Notes: generated from the letters alone by a model not told the origin. A stretch of DNA of 51,926 bases from UBA4729 sp038236865 (GCA_038236865.1 JBBRZI010000005.1:1-51926), one strand, 5' to 3'. Shown: positions 14,960-24,936, counted from the first letter of the stretch. Numbers and translations: made by a program.

Positions 14960-17900
14960 TTAGTTACTGTCGGTGGTAGATTTGGGTTGGTTGGGAGTGG
15001 GTGTGGGCCGAGTCGTCGGCTGCCGCTTGATGGTTTGGATTACGCCGGTGATCCGACCGCCATCAAGCTGGTTGAGTTGTTCGTAGACCTCTTCCAGATA
15101 GAGGTTCAACTTGATCCGTACCCAATCGTCCTGCTCCCAGCGTCGCCCGTCTTTGTTTGCCAGATAGTTCTCGATTTCATTGGCCTGCACTTTTAACTGG
15201 TTCTTCTGGAAGGGTGGCAGGCCACGCAGGTTGACCAAAATATCCTGCTTCCATTCCGGGTAATCGATCAAGCGGGCGCAACTTTCAGCCAGGGTCGGTT
15301 TTAACCAGCGGATGCTGGTCGGCACTTTGCGCCGGTCGGTCGCCCGTAGCAACTCGGTTCGTTCGAGATATTCATAGCAATAGAGCATTGCGCCGTCCGG
15401 GTCGTGGGGTCGGCGGTCGATCAGGCCAAAGACCCGCGCCAGGGCGGTCAGCAACTGGGGGTCTCTTTCCAGCCACTCGCGTTCGTAGTCGCCGTCGGTA
15501 TCGTCCAAAGGCATCAAGTCGGGCAGGGCCATATGAGCGCGGCTGGTATGTAGATAGCGCAGGCGGGCCGTCCCCTTAAAGCTGTTGTAGGAGCGGCGCA
15601 GTTGTTGAAGCTGGGTCAGGGCGAACAGTGGCAAGCCGACCTGCTTTTGAACCAGCATCAGCCGATGGCGGTCGCCGCTAGGGAAGGTTGTAAATTGTGC
15701 GCCGCGTTGGGCTAAAAGCTGGGCCGACGGCGAGTCGGAGGGGCTTTCGACCCCCAAATAGCGTACCGGGTCGGTCGGGGCCGGAACCAGATTGCCGGTA
15801 TTGATCCGCCAGAGCGGTTGGGACAGACTGGTCAGCTTTTCCAGATCGCGGATACGCTGTTCAGGATGATTGCGGGTCAACATGTTTTCGATGTGCAACT
15901 GGTTGGCAACCTCGGCCAGCTTGGAGCCACAATAATTACGCAGCGCCTCTCCAAATCCTGCCGGGCCGCTGCGGGGATTATCCAAATCATGCTCGTTGAA
16001 CCAGTCTGAGAGTGTGCCGTTGATACGGTAAAACTGATCCAGCATCTCGCTATAGGCTGTCCGCAAGGCATTATTATCGGCGTTGGGCGCAACCCGCATC
16101 AACTCTTTGGTCAGGTCGGGGATCATATAAGCCTGGATAATCGAGCGATCCATTTGCAAAGGGCTGTATTGCAGAGTTTCCAATTCGGCCCGTAAACTGT
16201 CGTCTTCCAGGTTGTTCAGGGCAAATTTATGCTCTTGCAGGAGCTTTTCGTGGAAGAACTTTAGCTGGTTGCGTTGCTCGGCGATTTTGGCAAGCACTTC
16301 TTCGTAGACTTTCAGGATATGGTTGAGTACCAGCTTCTCGACAGTACTGTTGAATGCCTGGGAGTACTCGCCCACCAGATAGCGTCTGGCCCGGCCCATC
16401 CGCCAGAAAACCTCCCAGACTCCAAAACCGAGCCACCCGAAGGTAAAAAGCAATACCACAATCCCCATGACGGTCAGCAAAATATTCTGGCTACGCAAGC
16501 CCGCCTCGATTAATAGATTGAACCCTACGAAATAGCCCAGCACCCCTAACAGTAATCCGCTCAGGATCAAGGGCCAGCCAAACGGGGCCTCCTGGATCAC
16601 TTTGGCGGATTGATGCAGTTGAGCGCGACGATAGGCGGCGGTTACAACATTGGTCTGGATCGAGTGTTCTTTTGGCTCAAGCTGACTTTGGGCTAAATGT
16701 TGCTCGTTACGAACGCGGCCTTCCAGGTCGGCCAAAAAGCGGTCGGCCCGTAATAAGACGTTCCAATTCGAGTTGGAAGGCGCTCCATTCAAGCGTTGGT
16801 TAAATTCTTGTTGTAAGCGGCTTAGAATCTGCTGGCGCACGGCGCTATATTTGTTTTGGGCGACTTTGGCGGCTTCCTGCAAAACCCAGCCCGTGCGCTC
16901 TTTGAAAACTTCGTTTAAGTTCTCGTCTAATATTTCCGGGTAGAGCGAAGAGAGGGCGCTAAATTCGACTGGGTCGATAGCCAGAGATTGATTGCTGGGA
17001 GGTGGCAGGCTCAGACCGGGGCTGATAGCGGGCATGAGAGTCCGCAGTTCGAGCCGGTTGGCGAAAAAGCCGTCCGAAGTAGTATCACGGTCAACCTGTC
17101 CATCCGGCACCCGGGGCGGCGGGTCGCAAATCCCCTGCAACATATAGGCGGTCACGCTCAACCCGGCGTATTTGCCAAGCGGCGTGACCGGCAAACTAAA
17201 GCTGGCAAGCCCCAAACTGCTGTAAGCCGAAACCCGTCGGTAGAGCCGCTGCGAACTACGCTCTTCGCCTGCTACGAACAGGCTGTGCAACGGGCCAAAC
17301 GACATCTGATGCAACCAGGCTCCGACCACATAGTTGACATCTTCGCGGGAAAGGGTCGAGGATTCGTTGGCCCGTTCGACCAGATAGCACGCCTGGAAGG
17401 GCGGTAAATTGCGGACAATGACGGTCGTATTGGATGAGGTAGTATAAGTCAACTCGTATTTGACTCGGTTGTAACTGTTATCCATGTAGTAATCGAGTTC
17501 GCGGAAGAAGGCGTAAGCGCTGGCTTCGGCCCGCTCCTGGACATCCAAAATATCTTCGCTCTCGCCACTGCGATAACTATCGAGGTCGTCGGTCTTGGCA
17601 TCCTGGTGGTCGCGCACCTTTTCAAGGCTCAAAAAATCGGGCAGGATTAATACGGCTCGTGGGTTGAAAAATTGTTTGTCGTTCAAAAAGCCGCCCCCAA
17701 GTTCGCGGGTGCGTTCGTAATCGTCTTTGGTGTACGATCTGCTGCGTCCGCCTTCTTCCTGGGTCGAGCCGGGCTGAAAGTAAAAGTTGAGCAAGTAGGC
17801 GAAATCTATAATCATGCCACTTACGACCGGGTCGTTGAGCGAGGCGACCACATAGGCATCAAACTGGCTTGGCACCTGGTCTTTAAGCTGAAGACTGTTT

Positions 17901-18760
17901 AGCCGCTCGATATTCTTGTTGTCCGCCACGCGAGTAAAGGCTTTGTTCATGGCGTTACGCAGCAGGGCATAGGTCGGGTTGGTCACGCTACCACCCAACA
18001 AGGCCAACCGACCCCGCCACCGGGCCGCTTTTCGGTCGCGGTTATACTGGGCTAGTTCGGTTTCGTCCAGATCATTCAGGTCTTCCTGGTAGGCCCGGCT
18101 TTTTAGATAAGGGTCGCTGACAGTATCCGGCAAAGGTTTAGGGATATAAGTATCATCTGCATCGAGATCAAGTTCGCTGGTATCAATGGCGGCTTCGAGA
18201 TTTTGAGCGGCCCGTCTCTGCACATCCTTGAGGAATTTAACCTCGACCGGTAGCCATTCCGAAATATGCTTTTCAAAGCTGGGTAAGTCCTCTTTGGTCG
18301 GTACATCGAGCGGGACAGTAATAAAATTCTCGTTGAGCAAACCCTGTTTGATCGCCGGTTCGAGGGTATTTTTGTCTTCGATAATTACAAGGGCAATAGT
18401 CGGCAAGATTTTATCGTTCCAACGCTGGCGCATCTGCTTTTCGAGTAGCATCAATATCTCGCGGGCTTGTTGTCCAAGACCAAAGATCATGGCCCGCCGT
18501 GCGCCAATCTGCTCACGCAACTGGTTAGCCGCTTGTCGGTTCTGGGTCTGCTGATTTAGGGCCGGGTTGGGTGGCGCAGCATAGGGGCCGGTCGGCTGAC
18601 CGTTCGGATAGGTCGGCGGTTGGCCGTTCGGCTGGCTGCTTGGCTGGCCGTTCGGCTGGCCGTTCGGTGGATAGCCAGGGGCCGGATAGCCCTGATTATA
18701 ACCATAATTTGTCCCGGACTGAAAGACGTTGCCAGGCTGGTGGTTGTAATTATTGCTCAT
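14960..18760 (-). CDS. Membrane-anchored tubulin-like protein with lost GTP signature (pseudo-tubulin)
   Basis: A 1266-aa protein homologous to the tubulin-like protein encoded upstream: FRELDYY...YELTY...FQACYLVERANE, AYSSLGLASFSLP, and a C-terminal LFALTQLQQLRRSYNSFK block all align. The first glycine motif is degraded to GLGQQ (94-98), and the GGTGSG loop is replaced by NDPVVSG (309-315) before the retained MIIDFAYLL, so GTP binding is unlikely. Two TM helices (about 729-750 and 758-784), flanked by coiled-coil-prone helices, are added mid-protein; the first 75 residues are Asn/Gln/Pro/Gly-rich with repeated NGQP. It probably anchors or nucleates the active partner at the membrane (inference). 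AAAGGA precedes the ATG by 5 nt. Confidence 0.85.
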   Translation of the reverse strand: MSNNYNHQPGNVFQSGTNYGYNQGYPAPGYPPNGQPNGQPSSQPNGQPPTYPNGQPTGPYAAPPNPALNQQTQNRQAANQLREQIGARRAMIFGLGQQAREILMLLEKQMRQRWNDKILPTIALVIIEDKNTLEPAIKQGLLNENFITVPLDVPTKEDLPSFEKHISEWLPVEVKFLKDVQRRAAQNLEAAIDTSELDLDADDTYIPKPLPDTVSDPYLKSRAYQEDLNDLDETELAQYNRDRKAARWRGRLALLGGSVTNPTYALLRNAMNKAFTRVADNKNIERLNSLQLKDQVPSQFDAYVVASLNDPVVSGMIIDFAYLLNFYFQPGSTQEEGGRSRSYTKDDYERTRELGGGFLNDKQFFNPRAVLILPDFLSLEKVRDHQDAKTDDLDSYRSGESEDILDVQERAEASAYAFFRELDYYMDNSYNRVKYELTYTTSSNTTVIVRNLPPFQACYLVERANESSTLSREDVNYVVGAWLHQMSFGPLHSLFVAGEERSSQRLYRRVSAYSSLGLASFSLPVTPLGKYAGLSVTAYMLQGICDPPPRVPDGQVDRDTTSDGFFANRLELRTLMPAISPGLSLPPPSNQSLAIDPVEFSALSSLYPEILDENLNEVFKERTGWVLQEAAKVAQNKYSAVRQQILSRLQQEFNQRLNGAPSNSNWNVLLRADRFLADLEGRVRNEQHLAQSQLEPKEHSIQTNVVTAAYRRAQLHQSAKVIQEAPFGWPLILSGLLLGVLGYFVGFNLLIEAGLRSQNILLTVMGIVVLLFTFGWLGFGVWEVFWRMGRARRYLVGEYSQAFNSTVEKLVLNHILKVYEEVLAKIAEQRNQLKFFHEKLLQEHKFALNNLEDDSLRAELETLQYSPLQMDRSIIQAYMIPDLTKELMRVAPNADNNALRTAYSEMLDQFYRINGTLSDWFNEHDLDNPRSGPAGFGEALRNYCGSKLAEVANQLHIENMLTRNHPEQRIRDLEKLTSLSQPLWRINTGNLVPAPTDPVRYLGVESPSDSPSAQLLAQRGAQFTTFPSGDRHRLMLVQKQVGLPLFALTQLQQLRRSYNSFKGTARLRYLHTSRAHMALPDLMPLDDTDGDYEREWLERDPQLLTALARVFGLIDRRPHDPDGAMLYCYEYLERTELLRATDRRKVPTSIRWLKPTLAESCARLIDYPEWKQDILVNLRGLPPFQKNQLKVQANEIENYLANKDGRRWEQDDWVRIKLNLYLEEVYEQLNQLDGGRITGVIQTIKRQPTTRPTPTPNQPKSTTDSN

Positions 18761-18770
18761 CGGTGTCCTT

Positions 18771-18886
18771 TAAGGGATGAAGAATGAGGGATGAAAAATG
18801 CAGAAGTCAGAATGCAGAATGCAGAATGTAAATTCTGAACATTCAATTGTAAATCTTTTTTATCCTTCATCCTTCATCCCTCATCC
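18771..18886. repeat. Inverted heptamer arrays between the two tubulin-like genes
   Basis: GGGATGA/AGAATGA and GCAGAAT units (18771-18829), 10 bp upstream of the pseudo-tubulin start, face TCATCCC/TTCATCC units (18862-18886) that touch the stop codon of the upstream gene. The two sides are partly complementary and can form an inter-cistronic hairpin. Confidence 0.8.
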
Positions 18887-21688
18887 TTAGTTTTCGATAC
18901 TATTTAGATATTCGCGGGCCAGTACGCGCAGGGTGTTGCGGAGTTCTTCAACCTGGGTGTTGTTGCCACTGCTCAACCGTTTGGGTGGCTCCATATATTT
19001 CTCGATCTTCTGGCGGGCCGCATCGTGTCCGATCTTGCCCCAGATCGTGCGGACACGCTCTTGTATCTCGATTTGGGCTTCTTCGTTTTGAACCAGCCCC
19101 GCCAGCGAACGCGAAAGCCCTTGCCCTAGTTTGAGCGGCTTAATAAGCTTGTCCTCCGGCACATATTCGTAATCGTTCATGCCGGTCTGACGGATCAAAT
19201 CGAAGGCTTCGCCGAGAGCGAACCACTGCCAGACCTCTTTCTCGCCTTTGTCGTCGTTAAAGGACATATTTGGGAAAAGGTGGAGCGGGCTGATATTGCG
19301 CCGTTTGTAGGTGTTGTAGCGTTCTTTATAGTCGGGATACTGGCGCAAGGCAAACAGTGGCAGGCCGTGTTTGGTGTTGAGGGCCGTAATACGATGTGGG
19401 TCGCGGGTCGAAATAATATTCATGGCCTTGCGAAGCTGAAAAATCGTCTGGGTACTATCTTCGTCGCCCAGCACCATAATATTGTCCAGTTCGCCATCCA
19501 TATCGAGCCTGGCCCGTTCGTAGTTCCAGAAAGGCAAAGCATCCTGCAACAGTTTGTCGAGGCGGGCTTCCGGGCTGAGTTCGTTGCGCTTTTCGGTCAT
19601 GATCTCGCTGATTTTGACGTTGTTAATCTCGCGGAAAACCCAGCGGGTAAATTCGAGAATACGCGATTCGACCTCGTTATAGGGTCGATTGACCCAGGTA
19701 TAGAATCCGCCCGTGCGCTCCAACATCTGGGCCACCCCTTGCGGACTGGTCGGGGCATAGGTGCGATAAAGACGGCTGACATCGTTCGGGTTGGTTACAT
19801 CGGTCGTTAGGGGCGAAAGGTTGCTGCCTTTGTCGGCCAGTTGAGAACGGAACCGCCGGTCGAGCGTATCTGCCGCGCTCCGCAAATGATCTTGCAACTT
19901 GCTAAGGCTGGTCTGGGCCGCTCCTATCGCACTTAGCAGGTTGGAGACCAGCACCGAAGCTTGTTGACGGCTCATCATCTCGAAAAGCAATACACAACTG
20001 CGCTGCTTGACTTCCAGATATTCGGACTTGGCTCTTTTGATCCGCCCGCCCCGACCGAGTGGATTGCTATTGATCGCACTGGTGATATTGGAACGGGCCG
20101 CCGAGACATCCGGCTGTTCGTGTTCGTAGGTCGAGCTATAGCTGGTACGCTCCTGGTCGAGGAACTGGGCCATTCGGTTTAGCTGGCTCTTGAGCCGGTC
20201 CAAAAAGCCTATCGTAAAGAGTAGGCCGTAATCCTTTGGGTCGTTCATATAGCGCTTGAGTTCGCTGGTCAGTCGGTTGGAGATGTTGGTTTGAAGCTGA
20301 GTGCGGTTTTGTTCGAGGGTCGCCCGGTACATCCCGTTCAGGTAGTTCTGCTCGAAATCGGTCACAAGCGTATCAATCTGACCAAGCGTTTCGTTCGGGT
20401 TGACCTCTGGCAGGCTGGAAGCATCGAGCCGGATAATCATGGCTGCGCCTTGCGGAGAGCGTTGAACTTCCGAAAGCAGGGCGGGCGGTTCCAGGTTGCA
20501 ACCGCTTATAAAGTTTTTGACCTGGATTTCGACCGCCTTTCCGTCTGGGCTATTCGAGAGCAAGCCTTCCTGGATGATTTGCTGACCGTAACGCGAGGCG
20601 CAAATTTCGATAATGCTAGGAGCCGGAAAATAGATGCTGGCCGTCCCGACGCTGCTATAAGCGGTCGGTCGGCCCCGGTCTACGTCGCCCAGGCTTTTGA
20701 CGTTATCGAAGGCGCTATCGTTGGCCCGCCCGACCTGGGAAGCGGCTTGCAAGAAGATCGCTTCGCTGATGAGGGGGGCCAGTTCGTTCAAGCCGCTCAA
20801 GGTTTTGGCCCGCTCGTTCACGCCGTCCACCAGATAACAAATATCAAAGGGTTTGGTATATTCCAGCTTGATCGATTCGGTCGGGTAATTGGCCTCGAAT
20901 TTCTGAAATTCGTAGAAATAATCCAACTCGCGCAGGGCCGCAAAAGCGTTGGCCTGGATTGCTTCGCTTGGCACGTGGCTAAACGCCTGGGGCATTACCA
21001 GATAGCCGTTGATATGATAAAAAGGCATGCCTTGTTTGTTGCAGATCGAGCGCAACATATAGGCCACGTCGAAAATGATCCCACTGCCGGTTCCGCCACA
21101 GATCGAACTGACGATGTAAATATTGACCCCAGAGCTTGAGGGGACGGTATAGTAGTTCTTTTCGATCCCCTCGCCCTTGACGCTCGATAGTCCTCGGATC
21201 GCCTGGGATAGCTCGGAGGCGATTTTGGTATAGCTCTCGAACAGGGCCAACCGGCCCAAAGGCCGCACCTGTTGTGCGCCCTGGGTAATATTACGTGGCT
21301 GAAAATCGCGTGGGAACCATTCTTTGATAAATGGTTTACGATCCATATTATTCATGATGCTGTGGACTTGCACACCACCGATCCAGACAAACTCGCGGCC
21401 ACGTTCGAGTTGCACCAGTCCGTTTTTCTCGCTCTGAGCGGTCATTACTTCGTCGGCGGTATCAAAAGAGATCAGCCGCAACACGCTCGGATTGATGACT
21501 TCCTCGCCAAAAGAGTCCAGGTAGCGAGCTTTTAAGTGGGTCAGAACGGTATGACCGGAGCCACCCAACCCGATCACCAGGGTCGGGCGTAATTCAGTTT
21601 TAAGGCTTTGCGCCTCATTCCTGGCTTCTGGCTCTTGTTTAAGGGCGATAGGTGCAAGGTTTTCAAAATCGCTGTAATTATTGCTCAT
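18887..21688 (-). CDS. Tubulin/FtsZ-superfamily GTPase-like protein
   Basis: A 933-aa protein with the Rossmann start of tubulin-like proteins, PTLVIGLGGSG (GLGGSG at 40-45), and the superfamily signature ICGGTGSGIIFDVAYML (CGGTGSG at 197-203), the equivalent of the tubulin/FtsZ GGGTG[ST]G loop that grips GTP phosphates. This matches the type called Tubulin-like (Tubulin_2) in domain databases as I recall. The C-terminal two thirds is a helical region with no TM segment. A canonical T7-loop NxDxxD could not be found, so polymerisation-coupled hydrolysis is not assured. The protein is twice FtsZ length. It is encoded just before its degenerate paralogue and after the vWA gene; the three probably form one complex. 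Confidence 0.88.
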   Translation of the reverse strand: MSNNYSDFENLAPIALKQEPEARNEAQSLKTELRPTLVIGLGGSGHTVLTHLKARYLDSFGEEVINPSVLRLISFDTADEVMTAQSEKNGLVQLERGREFVWIGGVQVHSIMNNMDRKPFIKEWFPRDFQPRNITQGAQQVRPLGRLALFESYTKIASELSQAIRGLSSVKGEGIEKNYYTVPSSSGVNIYIVSSICGGTGSGIIFDVAYMLRSICNKQGMPFYHINGYLVMPQAFSHVPSEAIQANAFAALRELDYFYEFQKFEANYPTESIKLEYTKPFDICYLVDGVNERAKTLSGLNELAPLISEAIFLQAASQVGRANDSAFDNVKSLGDVDRGRPTAYSSVGTASIYFPAPSIIEICASRYGQQIIQEGLLSNSPDGKAVEIQVKNFISGCNLEPPALLSEVQRSPQGAAMIIRLDASSLPEVNPNETLGQIDTLVTDFEQNYLNGMYRATLEQNRTQLQTNISNRLTSELKRYMNDPKDYGLLFTIGFLDRLKSQLNRMAQFLDQERTSYSSTYEHEQPDVSAARSNITSAINSNPLGRGGRIKRAKSEYLEVKQRSCVLLFEMMSRQQASVLVSNLLSAIGAAQTSLSKLQDHLRSAADTLDRRFRSQLADKGSNLSPLTTDVTNPNDVSRLYRTYAPTSPQGVAQMLERTGGFYTWVNRPYNEVESRILEFTRWVFREINNVKISEIMTEKRNELSPEARLDKLLQDALPFWNYERARLDMDGELDNIMVLGDEDSTQTIFQLRKAMNIISTRDPHRITALNTKHGLPLFALRQYPDYKERYNTYKRRNISPLHLFPNMSFNDDKGEKEVWQWFALGEAFDLIRQTGMNDYEYVPEDKLIKPLKLGQGLSRSLAGLVQNEEAQIEIQERVRTIWGKIGHDAARQKIEKYMEPPKRLSSGNNTQVEELRNTLRVLAREYLNSIEN

Positions 21689-21769
21689 AAGTATCTTTTC
21701 CCATTCTGTTTTTTGCTATGTATATCCGAAACGGAGCTTTGCCAACTGAGTTCGCGTTGCTACGATTTG

Positions 21770-21830
21770 GTAGGGGCGATCACAAGGATCGCCCGGTTTG
21801 GAACACCGCGACCATAAAGATCGCCCCTAC
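21770..21830. repeat. GTAGGGGCGATC hairpin repeat, copy 3
   Basis: GTAGGGGCGATC and GATCGCCCCTAC bound a 61-bp element in the 155-bp gap between the vWA and tubulin-like genes. It would form a strong hairpin in the shared transcript. Confidence 0.85.
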
Positions 21831-21843
21831 ATTCGTCTGTTCC

Positions 21844-24800
21844 CTAACGCCGGTTGTCAGGGTTAGAGCTATTGAACAGGTCTATGTCAGGGTTGGTCGT
21901 ATCGCTGGTCGTCGATTCGGTCCTGGCATCCCGGAAACCAGGGCCGTTGGGAGCGTTCCCGCCTCGGTTTGGGCCTGGGCCATTATTATAGCCAGCAGGC
22001 GGTGGTGGTGGATAGCCAGGGTTATAGCCGGGCGCAGGTGCTGGGGGCCGCCCGTTCAAAGGCTCGGTCGTCCAGCCATCTGGATTATTGAACAGGTCAA
22101 CCGTCTGCTCATTAGGGGCGGCATTGGCTCCGGTGCTATATCTATTAGCCGGTTGCTGGTTAAAAAGACCAACTGGTTCGGTATTGCCATCTGGCCCGCT
22201 ATAACCGCCCGACTGATAGTTCGGCGGGGGTGGGCCACTCGGCCCGGAAGACCTGACGTGCGGGTTAAGAATGCGATAGGTCGTCGCCCCAACCTGCACC
22301 AGCGTTTCCCGGTCATTGGTGGTGGCTGCACCAGTAGAAGGGGCCGGTACGCCCCTGATAATGACCGGGGCGGCTGGGCCACCGCTCAGTTGCAAGCTAA
22401 GGCTTTTCGGTGGGCGTTCGCTGGCGCTGATCGTCAGGGTTGGGCCGGGCTGAATATCATTTGCGCCAGAATAAGGCCGATGATTCAAAGTTAAGCTCTG
22501 ACTGCGCCCTTTAAGGGGGGTACGCACCAGTCCGGCGTTCAAATCGTTCGAGATACTGACACCCTGAAGCGTATTTAGCCGGGGCAGCAGCACTATAACC
22601 GCTACAATCACTGCGACCAAAAGAGCCAGCACTAACAAGAAAATCCATAGCCCGGTCAGGTCGGCCTCAACTGACACTGGCGAAGGGGTCGGCTGGGGTG
22701 TGGGGGCGGCTGTAGCCGTCGCCGGGACTACCGGTTGCAGCGTCGGTGGGAGGTTCGCCGCCGTCGTGGGGGCAACCGTCGGTGGAACGACTACAATTAT
22801 ACCGCCTTTGATAGTGAGCGGAACCAGCACAACCGAATCGTCTAGTTCGCGCAGTTTACCGTCCTTTTCGTAGACTCCTACCCGTAAATTATAATTGCCA
22901 TTCGGAATATTAAGGGTCAGGGTCAGGTCGCAGTCAAAAGCCGTCGCACCCGGATTACAGGGTTGGGGTGACGAAATCGGCGCACCCTTGTCATTAATCA
23001 GGTCGGCCTTGATCGACCCATTCAACGCACCCAAATCTCCCAGGCTAGAAGAGGCTGCTATTTGATTGGCCCCTTTGTGCAATTGCACCTGGACTTTGAG
23101 GTCTTTGACTTCTGGCGTGCTGTTGGGCTTAGGGCTAATCACGTCCAGCCAGTAGTACGGCCCGATATTCAGATCACGCTTATTCGAGCTTAAAGTCTTG
23201 CCGGTTTCGTCCAGGTCGCCAGTAACTACCACCTGATAGGGGTCGTTCTCATCGACCTCTTTGGGTATAGCAATCGACTGGTCGGGGGCCGTAAAATAAG
23301 TTTTGGTAGTCGGGTTATACTGCAAGACCACCACGCCCAGGCTCGTTTCGGGAGCCTTCGCTCTTACCAGCTTGGCCTGGACATTTTTAGCCGGCTTGGT
23401 CAGCTTGTAACTCGAATCGGCCTTATCGTCATACGGATCGACCAGCTTACCTTCTTTGTTGGTATAGGCAACCTGAAGCTGTAGAGGCATCGGGCGACTG
23501 GCGGGCCAGCTTTTGAGTTCGGGCCGGGGTTTGACGAAAGCCAGTTTGTAGCCGTCCTCCCGGATCAACGGGCGGAAAGTAATTTGGGCCTTATCATTAA
23601 CACTGACCGACCAATTACCTTTCCAATAATAGCCACGGACTGGGTCTTCCTTAAACTGGTTGAATTGGAAAAGCTGGTAATATGGGTCAAGCTTTGGTGG
23701 TTCGCTTCCGGCTGGAAAGATATAATTATCTTTAGCGTCTACCACAATGGTCGGCTCCCCGGAAGCATCTGGGCGCTTGATCGTGACGACTGAATCGCGG
23801 TCTAGCTTGTTAATGATAAGGGTGACGGCTTGATAATTCGGGAAAAACGAGATTTTTTCGGTCGAGTTTTTCTCAACTACTTTAGACACCCCAGGGGTAC
23901 TGCCGGTCATACAGGCCACCAAATTGCTGGCGGCTTCTGGAATTTCAATATTGGTGCTGGCATACAGATAACGCTGGCTACAGCCAGTATTTGGCACCGG
24001 GTCATAACTACCACTTGTAGCGGTAATCCAGGGATTGGGTTCGCTATCGGACAGCCCCAGGTTTTGTTTGGTAACGGCATCCGGCGTAACTAAGACAGTA
24101 AAGAGACTAACCGTGTTAGGGTTCTTTTTGGTCGAAATCTCATTCAGTCTTTGCCAGACACCGGGCAGATAATTCTTTTTCCAGTTATCGTTCTTACCAT
24201 CATTAGAAGGGAATTGGGCCGTCTCTGGTACACCATCGGTAATAACGGTCATCACTTTGGTTGGGGTAATACCCGACCGACACCCGGAGGCCGGGTCAAA
24301 GACACGCTGAGCGATCTGCAAAGCAGTTCTGGTATCAGTCCAGGTGTTGCGGGCCTGCGAGAAATAATCTATGTGGGCCTGCTTCAAACTACCGATCAAA
24401 TTTCGCACTTTTCCCTGGTCGCTCATATCAATAAAGATTGGTTTTTGGCAAGTCAAATTGGGTTGTTCGCCGTTCAATTTCTGGTACGGTTTGTTATCTT
24501 TATCGAGATAATCGGGCGTGACCAGTGTAACATCCTGGCTGAAAAGCAAAATGCCGACTCGGGTATCCTTGAGCTTTTCCAGTTGGAGCAATTCGACCAG
24601 CAACTTAATAGTTTCAATCCGGCGGCTACCATCTCCGCTAGGGAGTGGATTTTTGGACGGGCTAGTTATTTTCTCGACTTCCGGCTCTTTATCATTCTCC
24701 TGCCACATGCTGCCCGACTCATCGACCACCAATAGCAAGTCTATCGAAGGGCGCTGGGTGGTTTGGGCTAAAGTGCTAGGGCCAGGGAAACAGACGAATA

Positions 24801-24936
24801 ACAACGGTAGTAATAGGGCAGTCAAGGCCCACCAGCCGATCAGATACCGCCGAAGGCGCGATGGGGACGCGCCTGGTCGCAAGGGGGATCGACCGAACCG
24901 GGTCAGCTTGAAGTGAGGGTGGTCAATAGGTTTCAC
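21844..24936 (-). CDS. Exported von Willebrand A domain protein with cytosolic LFN-motif tail
   Basis: A 1030-aa protein. After a signal anchor (about 33-52), a vWA domain starts at IDLLLVVDESGSM with the MIDAS residues Asp72-x-Ser74-x-Ser76, followed by Ig-like or beta-rich outside regions. A second TM segment (763-787) leads to a 240-residue Pro/Gly/Asn-rich cytosolic tail. The tail repeats a short motif: VGLFNQQP, VDLFNNPD and IDLFNSSNPD. The start is GTG 24936 with AAGGAGCG 4-5 nt upstream. Family knowledge: vWA domains bind protein ligands through a metal ion, and vWA proteins accompany FtsZ-like proteins in predicted membrane-remodelling systems. It may link the outside surface to the tubulin-like pair (inference). 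Confidence 0.88.
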   Translation of the reverse strand: MKPIDHPHFKLTRFGRSPLRPGASPSRLRRYLIGWWALTALLLPLLFVCFPGPSTLAQTTQRPSIDLLLVVDESGSMWQENDKEPEVEKITSPSKNPLPSGDGSRRIETIKLLVELLQLEKLKDTRVGILLFSQDVTLVTPDYLDKDNKPYQKLNGEQPNLTCQKPIFIDMSDQGKVRNLIGSLKQAHIDYFSQARNTWTDTRTALQIAQRVFDPASGCRSGITPTKVMTVITDGVPETAQFPSNDGKNDNWKKNYLPGVWQRLNEISTKKNPNTVSLFTVLVTPDAVTKQNLGLSDSEPNPWITATSGSYDPVPNTGCSQRYLYASTNIEIPEAASNLVACMTGSTPGVSKVVEKNSTEKISFFPNYQAVTLIINKLDRDSVVTIKRPDASGEPTIVVDAKDNYIFPAGSEPPKLDPYYQLFQFNQFKEDPVRGYYWKGNWSVSVNDKAQITFRPLIREDGYKLAFVKPRPELKSWPASRPMPLQLQVAYTNKEGKLVDPYDDKADSSYKLTKPAKNVQAKLVRAKAPETSLGVVVLQYNPTTKTYFTAPDQSIAIPKEVDENDPYQVVVTGDLDETGKTLSSNKRDLNIGPYYWLDVISPKPNSTPEVKDLKVQVQLHKGANQIAASSSLGDLGALNGSIKADLINDKGAPISSPQPCNPGATAFDCDLTLTLNIPNGNYNLRVGVYEKDGKLRELDDSVVLVPLTIKGGIIVVVPPTVAPTTAANLPPTLQPVVPATATAAPTPQPTPSPVSVEADLTGLWIFLLVLALLVAVIVAVIVLLPRLNTLQGVSISNDLNAGLVRTPLKGRSQSLTLNHRPYSGANDIQPGPTLTISASERPPKSLSLQLSGGPAAPVIIRGVPAPSTGAATTNDRETLVQVGATTYRILNPHVRSSGPSGPPPPNYQSGGYSGPDGNTEPVGLFNQQPANRYSTGANAAPNEQTVDLFNNPDGWTTEPLNGRPPAPAPGYNPGYPPPPPAGYNNGPGPNRGGNAPNGPGFRDARTESTTSDTTNPDIDLFNSSNPDNRR

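Noticed and set aside
19280..19810. Antisense reading frame of 176 codons opposite the same gene
   Set aside because: Same reasons; no family resemblance and complete overlap with a real gene.
20291..21139. Long antisense reading frame (282 codons) opposite the tubulin-like gene
   Set aside because: It lies wholly inside a well-supported gene, has no ribosome binding site or recognisable domain, and its composition is that of the complementary strand of a GC-biased gene.
14960..21688. Reading the tubulin-like pair as a plasmid segregation system (TubZ/TubR)
   Set aside because: There is no small DNA-binding TubR-type gene or centromere-like iteron array next to it; the neighbours are membrane and signalling proteins instead.
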